Positions 54,001 through 63,500 of a stretch of 64,000 nt of DNA are shown here, piece after piece. The DNA comes from Paenibacillus sp. Soil766. GTDB lineage: Bacteria > Bacillota > Bacilli > Paenibacillales > NBRC-103111. Every line of letters starts with the position of its first letter. Positions within the stretch are counted from its first letter, which is position 1. The position numbers and the translations under genes were made by a program. The notes under the pieces were generated by a model. It was not told the origin of the DNA, ran no database searches, and saw nothing but the letters and a program-made list of their open reading frames with translations. The stretch covers positions 95,549 to 159,548 of the forward strand of contig NZ_LMSJ01000009.1 in NCBI RefSeq assembly GCF_001428105.1, written 5' to 3'.

Positions 54001-57000
54001 CCCAGGTGCGATACGCTCCGATGTTTCGGCGGTGCTGCGTGGTAACGTGCTTGATGCGGATGGCGTGCCTCTAAGCGGAGTGAAAGTGAGTATTCTAAAC
54101 CACCCGGAATTTGGGCAAACATTAAGCCGTGTAGATGGCGCTTATGATTTCGTGGTAAACGGAACAGGAACGTTAACTGTCCAATTCAGCAAGCAGGGTT
54201 ACCTGCTGGCTCAGCGCCCAGAGATAGTGACATGGGGGACCTATACTAGCGTGGATGATGTTGTACTGCTTGCATATGATGCCAATGTGACTGAGCTAAA
54301 CCTTGCAGATGCGACTGATACTCAGGTAGCACGCGGAACGACGGTCCAAGATGAAGATGGCGAGCGAACATCGACGATTGTTGTGCCGAAGGGTACAACC
54401 GCTACGATGACTCTGGCAGATGGAACGGTTCAACCGCTTCCGCAAATCCATTTCCGAGCAACGGAGTACACGGTCGGCAACAGAGGACCGGAAGCAATGC
54501 CAGGCGTACTGCCGCAGAATGTCGGCTACACCTATGCGGTGGAGCTGTCGGCGGACGAAGCCGTGGAGGCGGGGGCGACCGAAGTTACTTTTAGCCAACC
54601 TCTGTATCACTATGTTGATAATTTCCTTGAATTTCCTGTAGGATCTTCCGTTCCCAATGCTTATTATGACCGCAAGGCGGGGCTCTGGGTGCCAGCACAG
54701 AATGGTGTTATTATCCAGATTGTTGGGATTGAAGCAGGCATTGCACAGGTAGATACGGATGGCGACGGCGTGGCCGAAAGCGGGACGAAGCTAAGCAGCT
54801 ATCAGATCACGGAAGAAGAGCTGCAGAAGCTAGCCACCTTATACACGGATGGTCAAAGCTTATGGCGTGTACCGATTCCGCATTTTACTCCTTGGGATCA
54901 TAACTGGCCATATGGACCCCCTGCTGACGCAATCGCACCGCCGAATCCGCAACCTAAGAAATCACCTCAGCCGGATCCCCGAGAAGAACCCTGTAAGCAG
55001 CCAGGCTCCATCATTGGCTGTCAGGATCAATCCCTCGGAGAGGCGATAGCCATTCCCGGTACACCATATACGCTTCGTTACCAAAGTGAACGGACGGAAG
55101 GTTATGAGGAGCCTTCGACGATTCAATTTCCAGTAACAGGATCATCACCGCTTCCGGCATCCGTACAAGGCATTTCTGTCAGCATTCGTGTGGCTGGCCA
55201 AACGGTCTATGAGTCACTGCCATTAACGCTCAACCAGTGGTATACGTTCAAATGGGACGGAGTCGACGGATACGGCCGCAAGCTTATCGGGGATCATCCT
55301 TATCAAGTTACGGTAAGTTATCACTATAAAGCTGTGTATTACCCCACACCCGGAGGCTTCGCAATGAGCTGGGCAAGACTTCCATCTGCTGCTGGGGCTA
55401 TCGGTTCTCGAAATAGTTCGGAAATGATGGTGACGAGATCGTATGAAGGGATTATTAGCTCGCCTGTGAATCCTTATGAAGAGCAAGGTATCGCAGGTTG
55501 GAGCTTGGATACGCATCATATTTTTGATAATACAACGAAGAAATTGCTTAACGGTGATGGGCAATCGCAGAAGAAAGACAGCGGTCAATTCAACCCGCTC
55601 AGTCCACAGACGGGGCAGCAACAAAATTATGTAGATCAATCCTTATATGCCATCGTTGGATCTGATTTTTATTTTCTAGTAAGAAACAATAGTAATATAA
55701 ATGAAGTGTCGATCATACGGGTAACGCCAGACAATGTTTCGCTCAAAGTGGCTACGTTCCCCTCACAAGGCTTTCCTAATGCTTTTGCGGTTAGCCCGGA
55801 TGGTACCTTATTTCTGTCCTATTTGTATGATGGTATTTATAAAAAAGGACCTAGCGATTCCGATTGGAAGCGTGTTGTCGGCAAGGGATCATACGGTTCA
55901 GCCGTTATTCCTGACGGAAGCAAGGGAACCGAAACTGGCGGCGGGGATTTTAGCGCATTTGCGACGGATAGCGAAGGAAACTTGTATTTTGAAGGCCGCC
56001 ATCCTACTAGTGGAAGTAATACTACGATTCAATATTATAAACTCGATGTGAGTGGTTATGTGTATCACGCAGGCAGGACTGGATACGGCCCTGACACCGG
56101 ACCAGCTACACCAGCAAATATCGGGTACGGAAGATTGACTTCGAGCCCTAACGGCACAATTTATGTGATAGATAACATGTACGACTATTGGGGCGTTAAG
56201 AGCCGTATTCGCAAAATGACAAAAGACGGCTCGTTAGAACTTATTGCCGGTGATGCAAGCATGGGGAAGAGAGACCCTGTTATCGCTGATGGCTCGTCCG
56301 CACTTCAATCGCGATTCTATGTACGGGAGATATTTGTGGACGGACAGGAAAACATCTACATGCAGGTAGATGGGGTCAACACGACATTAGGGTCAATTTT
56401 CAAAATCACCTCAGATAAAATGGTTCATCTTGTTGATCAGAAGGATGCTATGTCCTATGTGAAAAGAAATAACTTTACGCTAAATTTTGTGAAGTTAATT
56501 GGTGTGGATCAGAAAGGGAATCCTATGTATAGAACCTATGATCAACGTGGAATCACACCTAACTTCTTCCGTATCGGAGTTGATGTGAATAAGACCAGCA
56601 TTCCTAACGATGATGGAATTACGATGACCCAGATCGATACGGTGAATGGTCGTCATACGGAAACAGTTCATGTCCTTACGGGTAAAGTGATGCAAAGCTT
56701 CGGTTATGATGCAGAGGGGCGATTGATTCAGCTAGAAGATGACTACGGAAATCGTACAACGATTGAGCGGGATACGTCAGGCAAGCCGACTGCAATCATT
56801 GCCCCTGGCGGGCAGCGTACGGAGCTGACGGTTAATGAGCAGGGTCAACTTGTAACTGTAAGCGGTAAGCTCGGTTATCAATATGACATGACGTATGATG
56901 CGAAAGGATTGTTAACATCGTTTACAGACCCGAATCGGCACAAATCTGACTATCTCTATGATGAAAAAGGCTACCTTATCCAGGCTAAGACACCTGCTGG

Positions 57001-59701
57001 CGGGGTAAAAACCTTAACACGCACAGAACGAAGTGATGGCCTGTCCGTTACATTCACCGATGCTGCGAACCGGCAAACCGTTTATGAGACTCGCAAAGTT
57101 GGCAGCAATACAATTCGTACCGTAACCGAGCCCGGCGGAGCCAAGTCTGTTGTGGCTTATCAATCAGACGGTTCCAAAGAAATGACGTATACGGATGGCA
57201 CCAAAGTCACGCAAAAGCTTGAAAGTGATCCTCGATACGGCATGGATGCCCCCGTACTTAATCAGATGAAAATTACAACACCAGACGGACGTGTTGTAAC
57301 GTATTCGGAGACGCGAGCGGTGGAGAGAGACAATCAAGGTCGTTTTACTTCCTTAACACAAACGTATGTGGTCAATGGCGCAACGTCTACCGTGAAATAC
57401 GATGCAACGGCAAGAACTTATGTAGAAACATCTGCGGAAGGGCTGTCTAAAGTATCCCATTTGAACGACAAGGGAACAATTGTGCGGGTTGAATATCCGA
57501 ATCAGTCGCTGCAACCGGTATTGTACTTGTATGATGAGCGCGGACGCTTTCGGATGATCTCGCAGGGCAGTCATTCTATTACTTATGCCTATAACGCAGG
57601 TGGAGAGCTCGTTTCGGAGACAGATGAAGCTGGCAACCGGAAGGAATATGGGTATAATGAGGCTGGTTTCCTGACGATGATCAAACAGCCAAGTGGTAAG
57701 ACATATTACAAAGATTATGATAAGAATGGTAACCCTGCGCAAACTACACTGCCTGACGGAACCATTTACACGCAACAGTATAATAACTTGAATCAATTAA
57801 GTACGTTTAAGCCGGAAGGTGTGCAGCCATGGCTAACACTGACACATGATGCAGCCGGGTTTGTCGATCAGGCAATTCTAGCCAGCGGTCGCGCTCTTCA
57901 ATATGGATTTGAGTCTGGTGGCAGCAAGCGGATCCAGAGTATGAATGATCCTGATCTGAACCGATCTTTTACGTATGGGGACTCAACCGACCGTGTCACA
58001 CAGATGGTAAGTGAGCAAGCAGGGGATCCCGATCTGCGGCAATCTGTCGGTTACACATATGGTGGAGGCGAGGTCCTTCAGATGGTTCTGCAGGGTGCAG
58101 CGAACGCCACTTTCGACTACAGCTTTGATACTGGAGCTAATGTGACGAACATTACGAACATCCGCACCACCGTAACAGGGGAAGTTTACGGGCAGCCGAG
58201 GACAGTCATACAAAACACACAACTCGGCTGGGATCGCGATGAACAGATGACTAAGTTTGGACCGTTTCAATTCACTCATGAGCCTAGCGGTCTTGTAAGT
58301 TCAATCACTGACGGCTCGTTCCAGATTCTGAATAGCTACGATGACCTTGGCAAGCTCGAACAACGCAACTATCTATGGGAGGGGCAAATCCGTTCCAGCA
58401 CAGAGTTTACGTACGATTCGAGAGGACTTATGTCTGATGAAACAGAAACTTTTACCGAAGGAGCAGCAAGTCAAACTCATTATAGTTACGACGCGGACGG
58501 TCAACTATTAGCTTCGCTCAGAACCGGCACAGACGGTACCTATAATGAAGTATACACATATGACGTCACCAAGAACCGCGTCAGCAAGCAGGTGAATGAC
58601 GCAGCTCCAGAGATGAGTAGTTATAATTCACGCGGTCAGCTCCTGACAGTAGACTCAGTGGGGTATGTCTTTGATGCCGACGGTTTCCTGACGAATCGAG
58701 GCGGAGACACTTATCGCTATGGTATACGCGGTGAGCTTTTGGAAGCGACTGTTACTGGTAATACGTACCAGTATGCTTATGATGCAATTGGGCGACGGAC
58801 AGCACGCGAAGGGGGCGGAAATACGGAGAAATACTTGTATGGCCACCCAGAGTTCATCCATATGCTGACGGGTTCCATTGACAAGAATGGTATACTGACG
58901 AACTATTTCTATAATGAAGAGGGCTTACTCATCGGCTTGGAACGTGATAGTCAGCGCTATTACGTAATAACTGACAATGTAGGTACACCAAAGGAAGTTC
59001 TGAATATGGCAGGCGTTTCTGTCAAAAAACTAAGGTACAGCTCCTTCGGTGTATTGCTTAGCGACTCGAATCCAGGCTTCGAGTTGATGATTGGCTTCGC
59101 AGGTGGTCTCGAGGATCGGGCTGTCGGACTCGTACGCTTCGGCGCACGTGACTATGACCCATTCTCCGCAAGATGGACAGCACGCGACCCGATTCTGTTA
59201 GACAGCGGGGAAACAAACGTCTACGCCTATGTCGGTAACAACCCGATTGTGTTGCGTGATCCGTGTGGTTTGTTCTGCATCGGTGCTTCCGCTTATGCCG
59301 GCGTTGGTATCGGCGGTAAGGTATGTGCAACGGAAGATGGCATATCGGCTTGTGTGGAAGCAGGTGTGGGTGCAGGCGGCGGTTTGGAAGTCGATCCATT
59401 CGAGGACCTGTCCAAAGGTGGTTCTTCCTTCGAAGCTGCAGCCAAAGTGCAGTATGGCCCAATAAAAGGAGAATTAGGGGCGAAATACTTCAAAGCATGG
59501 GATCCGTGCAAAGAAGGGGAAGGATCCCTCATTGCGAAGCTAGGGGCAGGGCCGGTTCAACTCGATGTCACCGATTTGTCTAAATCCGCGATCAAGGGAA
59601 AATTTGATGATTTACGCAAAAATATAAAGGATCTATTCAAACCTTCAGTTAAACTTGAAGCTGCAGCCAAAGTGAAGCAATGCTTGCAATATAAGTGGTG
59701 A
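51011..59701 (+). CDS. Giant SLH-FN3-NHL-like-RHS surface protein
   Basis: A 2896-residue exported protein. The order is: signal peptide (1-30); three SLH domains (~57-235; YEDGTFRPEASISR and YEDHTFRPYNQVTR), which bind pyruvylated wall polymer; carboxypeptidase-regulatory-like folds (~240-370); five FN3 repeats (~472-957), each with a DLAGY-x-Y and GNES-x-KS; another CarboxypepD-like fold (~1010-1090); an NHL-like propeller (~1550-1800); YD/RHS repeats (~1890-2710); and the RHS core end YDPFSARWTARDPI...DPCGL (~2715-2755). The final ~143 residues are Gly/Ala-rich and then Lys-rich with five Cys, and I do not recognise them. AGGAGG precedes ATG 51011. No immunity-like gene follows. Confidence 0.9.
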   Translation: MRMRKWYRNWAIMLSLLVMIQTALPIMVSAEMGDEVLQTASTSASPPSTSAATPPIAEDDALPIWAKDEIEELLMKGIVDNHSLSGTFQPSTSLTRADAAVWLLHVAELSNMNTTAKNENPIFKDIDEQLHRNEIAKAARFGLIEGYEDGTFRPEASISRIEIAVMIQRVLKLDMSHSSAFADQSNIPDWAELAVGAMSKAAIVRGYEDHTFRPYNQVTRAEAAVILHRAWKLSAIKQEGVLMLSIKATDGRPLPGANVQIHAKGKRAILAAGTTNTSGLYEVKLPFGTYDVNAANDRGAVAYQVVELSKQSQSVNVQTVQAASLSGKVVGENAEPLQGVIVSFTTNPTFFAVSGTDGTFKAYVLPDHTYQLSLLILENWKAYTDQAGIPDSILTNGALQDILKVLDESEKHTCSCQLVNVQQEVSAPGPGQLAEIGRLSALDGTVSPAGVYSGGSPGSGGVSQGGGSTDVTAPAIPTGLQAERANQQAALSWTANSEADLAGYKVYVSLDAGITWSLAADAILTASYTATGLVNGTVYTFAVTAYDQTGHESSKSMPLTVQLSLQNPSTPAGFEGTVGDSEVYLTWLPNTDTVTEGYKIVITSAEDEGASYHEEWDAENNTTLTWGGITNGQPYQFKLTAYSQDGQESEATFLELTPGREVTPDTTAPAVPAGFAGTTSGDRVSVVWQTNDESDLAGYNLYVSSDDGSNWILEGQIYPYLSSYTFTNLSYEVTYSFAISAYDASGNESEKSAVISLTPHEELDTEFPAPPMGLAASTGDTKIQLTWSPNSEEDLAGYMLYISEDGAVTWRSGISTGYATTYQATGLTNRKVYTFAVTALDYAGNESAKSAFVTASPISADQTAPSVPVGLNGNAVDGSSSLIWQANSENDLAGYRIYSSTDNGATWHLKGDAKKLTVFTASGLTDGTSYNFTVSAYDSNGNESAKSAAINLTPMKQDIPEDPATAAPDIPLTSIPSFDEQIQFLYTGSNAVQAGVIPGAIRSDVSAVLRGNVLDADGVPLSGVKVSILNHPEFGQTLSRVDGAYDFVVNGTGTLTVQFSKQGYLLAQRPEIVTWGTYTSVDDVVLLAYDANVTELNLADATDTQVARGTTVQDEDGERTSTIVVPKGTTATMTLADGTVQPLPQIHFRATEYTVGNRGPEAMPGVLPQNVGYTYAVELSADEAVEAGATEVTFSQPLYHYVDNFLEFPVGSSVPNAYYDRKAGLWVPAQNGVIIQIVGIEAGIAQVDTDGDGVAESGTKLSSYQITEEELQKLATLYTDGQSLWRVPIPHFTPWDHNWPYGPPADAIAPPNPQPKKSPQPDPREEPCKQPGSIIGCQDQSLGEAIAIPGTPYTLRYQSERTEGYEEPSTIQFPVTGSSPLPASVQGISVSIRVAGQTVYESLPLTLNQWYTFKWDGVDGYGRKLIGDHPYQVTVSYHYKAVYYPTPGGFAMSWARLPSAAGAIGSRNSSEMMVTRSYEGIISSPVNPYEEQGIAGWSLDTHHIFDNTTKKLLNGDGQSQKKDSGQFNPLSPQTGQQQNYVDQSLYAIVGSDFYFLVRNNSNINEVSIIRVTPDNVSLKVATFPSQGFPNAFAVSPDGTLFLSYLYDGIYKKGPSDSDWKRVVGKGSYGSAVIPDGSKGTETGGGDFSAFATDSEGNLYFEGRHPTSGSNTTIQYYKLDVSGYVYHAGRTGYGPDTGPATPANIGYGRLTSSPNGTIYVIDNMYDYWGVKSRIRKMTKDGSLELIAGDASMGKRDPVIADGSSALQSRFYVREIFVDGQENIYMQVDGVNTTLGSIFKITSDKMVHLVDQKDAMSYVKRNNFTLNFVKLIGVDQKGNPMYRTYDQRGITPNFFRIGVDVNKTSIPNDDGITMTQIDTVNGRHTETVHVLTGKVMQSFGYDAEGRLIQLEDDYGNRTTIERDTSGKPTAIIAPGGQRTELTVNEQGQLVTVSGKLGYQYDMTYDAKGLLTSFTDPNRHKSDYLYDEKGYLIQAKTPAGGVKTLTRTERSDGLSVTFTDAANRQTVYETRKVGSNTIRTVTEPGGAKSVVAYQSDGSKEMTYTDGTKVTQKLESDPRYGMDAPVLNQMKITTPDGRVVTYSETRAVERDNQGRFTSLTQTYVVNGATSTVKYDATARTYVETSAEGLSKVSHLNDKGTIVRVEYPNQSLQPVLYLYDERGRFRMISQGSHSITYAYNAGGELVSETDEAGNRKEYGYNEAGFLTMIKQPSGKTYYKDYDKNGNPAQTTLPDGTIYTQQYNNLNQLSTFKPEGVQPWLTLTHDAAGFVDQAILASGRALQYGFESGGSKRIQSMNDPDLNRSFTYGDSTDRVTQMVSEQAGDPDLRQSVGYTYGGGEVLQMVLQGAANATFDYSFDTGANVTNITNIRTTVTGEVYGQPRTVIQNTQLGWDRDEQMTKFGPFQFTHEPSGLVSSITDGSFQILNSYDDLGKLEQRNYLWEGQIRSSTEFTYDSRGLMSDETETFTEGAASQTHYSYDADGQLLASLRTGTDGTYNEVYTYDVTKNRVSKQVNDAAPEMSSYNSRGQLLTVDSVGYVFDADGFLTNRGGDTYRYGIRGELLEATVTGNTYQYAYDAIGRRTAREGGGNTEKYLYGHPEFIHMLTGSIDKNGILTNYFYNEEGLLIGLERDSQRYYVITDNVGTPKEVLNMAGVSVKKLRYSSFGVLLSDSNPGFELMIGFAGGLEDRAVGLVRFGARDYDPFSARWTARDPILLDSGETNVYAYVGNNPIVLRDPCGLFCIGASAYAGVGIGGKVCATEDGISACVEAGVGAGGGLEVDPFEDLSKGGSSFEAAAKVQYGPIKGELGAKYFKAWDPCKEGEGSLIAKLGAGPVQLDVTDLSKSAIKGKFDDLRKNIKDLFKPSVKLEAAAKVKQCLQYKW

Positions 59702-59708
59702 TTGAGGA

Positions 59709-59741
59709 AACCGTTAGGGCTGATGGCCTTGACGGTTTTTT
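59709..59741 (+). terminator. Terminator after the giant RHS gene
   Basis: AACCGTTAGGGC (59709-59720) pairs with GCCTTGACGGTT (59726-59737), including two wobbles, followed by TTTT. It rules out a co-transcribed gene downstream. Confidence 0.8.
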
Positions 59742-59839
59742 CTAACAACTTAATTAATCAACCTTTGTATTGAAAAATCTGGATTTGTGTGGTTCACTCG
59801 ATAAGAAGATAGATTCCATAAGGACAGGGAGTAGATTTA

Positions 59840-60511
59840 GTGATATCAGTAGTGATAGCGGATGATCAAACATTAATGCGGGATGGGCTGCAAACCATAC
59901 TCAGCCTGCAAGAAGATATCCATGTCGTAGGCATGGCCAAAGATGGCGCGGAGGCGCTTCAGCTTGTGAAAACTTTATCCCCGAATGTCGTGCTGATGGA
60001 TATTCAGATGCCTGTGATGAATGGCATTACATGCACCCGGCACATCCGTGCGGAGTATCCAGACACACTGGTACTGATCCTTACCACTTTTGCCGATGAC
60101 GATTATATTATTGAAGCGCTTGCCGGAGGAGCTACAGGCTTCTTGCTCAAGGACATTCCTGGTGAGAAGCTTGCTCAATCCATACGCGATGCAGTGAATG
60201 GCCACTTCCTGCTGCCTTCCGTCATTGCAGGCAAATTAGCAGCACGTTTGTCTTCCGCTTCGGCTTCGATTCAAGGTATGAAGCATACAGTTCGTGCGAT
60301 CGCAGATGGGATCACTTTATCCGATAAGGAACTTGAAGTCGCGCGTTGGATGCTGGAGAGCAAAACGAACCGAGAAATTGCGGCAGGGATGTTTATGAGT
60401 GAAGGAACGATTAAGAACTATGTGAGTGCCATCTATGCCAAAATCGGAACGAATGATCGGACTGTGGCTATTCTAACATTACGTCAACTGTTGGGCGGTG
60501 GGGATACTTGA
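59840..60511 (+). CDS. NarL/FixJ-type response regulator
   Basis: A 223-residue two-domain regulator. The receiver has the acidic pair in VVIADDQTLMRDGL, the phospho-acceptor Asp in NVVLMDIQMPVMNG (~residue 54), Thr in LILTTFADDD and Lys in FLLKDI. The C-terminal LuxR-type helix-turn-helix is LSDKELEVARWMLESKTNRE, then SEGTIKNYVSAIYAKIG. The start is GTG 59840, after GGGAG. Its stop overlaps the kinase start (TTGA), so the two are translationally coupled partners. Confidence 0.92.
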   Translation: MISVVIADDQTLMRDGLQTILSLQEDIHVVGMAKDGAEALQLVKTLSPNVVLMDIQMPVMNGITCTRHIRAEYPDTLVLILTTFADDDYIIEALAGGATGFLLKDIPGEKLAQSIRDAVNGHFLLPSVIAGKLAARLSSASASIQGMKHTVRAIADGITLSDKELEVARWMLESKTNREIAAGMFMSEGTIKNYVSAIYAKIGTNDRTVAILTLRQLLGGGDT

Positions 60512-63500
60512 GTAGGCGCTCCCCGAAGCGTTTCACAGGTGTAATCCTATTCTTGCTGCTGATTATTCTCTGTTCGGTTGGCGCCACTTACTTTGTGAAT
60601 GACGGATTCTCCCGGCTGCAGGTACTTCCTCCGAAGGTTTTGCCTAGCATGAGCAAATGGGAGGCGCACTTAGGAAAGCTGCCGATTGTGGATAACCAGC
60701 TGCAAGATACGGAATCCGACTGGAAACCTTACTTGCAGATTGCTTCAACCGCACAAGGACAAACCAATATGGCTGAGTTCTGGGTTCGTGTTCGCCTGCC
60801 TAGTGGCGTTGCGGCGCTGCGTGATGCCCAGTTGAATATTCAAGATATAAAGGCTTTTGAAGTTTTCGTTGATCATCGCAAAATTGCTTCAATTAATGCG
60901 GATCTCCAGGAGACAAAGACGAAATCCATCTTCATCTGGAAGCAGGTTCCGCTGCCAGATGATGCTACTGGTAAATGGCTTCAGATACGGATTATCCCTC
61001 AAGGTTCTTCGGTAATGGGTGTGTATCTGCCAATGCGAATTGTGGAAGCTCAGGATAATCTTATAGAGCTGATACGTATAGATACAATAAAATGGGCACT
61101 TATTGCGTGTTTTTTATTTCTAAGTGTGGTCTCCTTAGGTGTTTTCATCATGCACCGAGATGTTTTGTATGCGTATTTTTCCGTGCTGAATTTTACTTGT
61201 GCATTTGCTTGCTTAGCGCTTACTTATACCTTGCAGATTTATGGCGACTGGTCGCACATCACCTATTATTACAGCGTCTGTATTCCAGTCGGAATGGTTG
61301 CCGTTGTCGGTATTTTTGAAAGATTAACGGATGCCAGTCTACATAATCGGTTCCGGATAAGCCGTTATCTGTTAAAACTCTTTGCTTTGACTTGTATAAT
61401 AATAGCTTATTTACATGAACCATGGGTTTCGCGATTCATCCATATTTACCTTGTCGTTCTAGCCATCATCATCCCACTTCTTGCGATTCCCGTGATGCGT
61501 ATATTCTATAAACAACGGGATGGCGAAGCCGCATGGCTTGTAATGGGGATAGGCGCGATAACACTAGGATTATGTTTGAATTACGCTACTTATTTCTTCC
61601 CGCGCTTCGGCAAATTCGCGTATGATTACGCACCTTATTATTATATTTATTGGATTGAGAATATCGGAATTTTCGGAGTTTTCATTTTTGTTTTATCCTT
61701 AGGAATGGTTTTTATTACAAGATTACGCAGTGTTTTTGTACAAAATCAAGTCATTTCCGAACGTCTCCAGGACCAAAACAGCCGGCTTCAGGAGCTCGAT
61801 CGGTTGAAGGACGACTTTCTGGCTAATACGTCCCATGAACTGCGTACACCGCTACAGGGCATAATTGGACTTACCGAATCCCTCCTTGATGGTGTAGCAG
61901 GTGCGCTGCATCCCAAGGTGCAAACGAACCTGGAGCTCGTCGTAAGCAGCGGCAAAAGGTTGTCCAGACTTATTCATGATCTGCTCGACTTGTCTAAACT
62001 TAACCATCAAGATATCGCTTTAGATTTAGTTTCTCTACCTTTGCCTGACACGGTATCACTTGTCCTGGCTGCTTTCGAGCCGCAGGCTGCCGCTAAAAGT
62101 ATTCAGCTTGTGAAGAGGTTTCCAACTGGTCTTCCGCTCGTAAGTGCGGACGCTAATCGGTTGCAGCAAATTTTGTACAATTTGATCGGAAACGCAGTCA
62201 AATTTACAGATACCGGCGAGGTGTGCGTAACCGCGAAACAAGTAGGAGAATTTGTAGAGGTATCTATCATAGATACAGGCATTGGTATTCCCAAAAATAA
62301 ACTGCATACCGTTCTTGCCCCTTTTGAACAGGCAGAACTTGGCGCCAGAAGGGGAGGGACGGGACTTGGATTGACCATCTCGCATAAATTGATTGCCATG
62401 CATGGCGGGCAGTTTCACTTGGATGCGGCAGAGGGGAGCGGAACGACAGCCAGCTTCACGATCCCGATCAGTCGAAAAGAGGAGGATGTTGCTGCGTCCG
62501 AGGGCAGCTTCCTGCTGCCCGTACTCGACAATCAACTCCAATGGGAGTTATCCGCAGCAGCTGCTGCGGAGGGGGCAACAAGTGAAGCGGGAAATTTCCC
62601 TGCGTCACGGATACGAAACCCGTTGCCGTCAGCTACGGTGTTGCTTGTGGATGACGAGCCTGTTAATCTGCAGGTTCTGGACAATTATTTGAGCGGTTCC
62701 TCTCTACGATTGCTGAAGGCGGCGAATGGCAAAGAGGCACTTGCACTTATCGAACAGCATGTGCCTGATCTCCTACTGCTAGATGTGCTGTTGCCTGATA
62801 TGAACGGTTATGACATCTGTCGTCGACTTCGCGAACGATATGACGAAAGTACCTTGCCGATCATCCTGCTAACGGCCAAAGGACGACTGGTCGATTTACT
62901 GGAAGGCTTCGATGCCGGTGCAAATGATTACATCGTGAAACCGTTCACCCGGCATGAGCTGCTAGCCCGTGTTGGTATTCAACTGAAGCTATCGCGCTTC
63001 ACGTTGGAGTTAGAACGGATGGTCCAGGAGCGTACCTCCGAACTAGAGTTTACAACAACTCGTCTTCGTGAATCCGTTCGTGAAACAGCCGAGACGCTCA
63101 ACGAGTTGACGCTTATGGAAGAGCGGAACCTGCTCGCCCAAGAAATTCATGATCATGTTGGACACACACTAACCACGTCCATCGTACAAATGGAGGCTGC
63201 CAAAATGCTGCTCGAACGTGGCGACCCACGGGGCAACGATAAGCTGGCGCTTTCGCAGCAACTGGTTCGTAAAGGGTTGGACGATATTCGAGAATCGGTC
63301 CGTACCTTGAAACAGCAAGGGGCCGATTTCCAGCTGGAGCCTGCGCTTAAGCTCTTGCTGGCACAAACGGAGGATGTAGCCGGCATGAACGTCGAACATG
63401 ACATTTCACCGCTTCCGCCATTAAGCTCCATGCACAAAAAAGCGATCTACCACGCGCTCAAAGAAGGACTCACTAACGGAATCCGCCATGGACGCTGCAC

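Noticed and set aside
55223..59462. Several 134-147-residue minus-strand frames opposite the RHS gene, considered as an antisense immunity gene
   Set aside because: They are low-complexity shadows (Arg/His/Leu-rich), have no ribosome site and match no family.
62056..62541. 161-residue minus-strand frame inside the hybrid kinase gene
   Set aside because: Lies opposite conserved HATPase motifs and has no family features.
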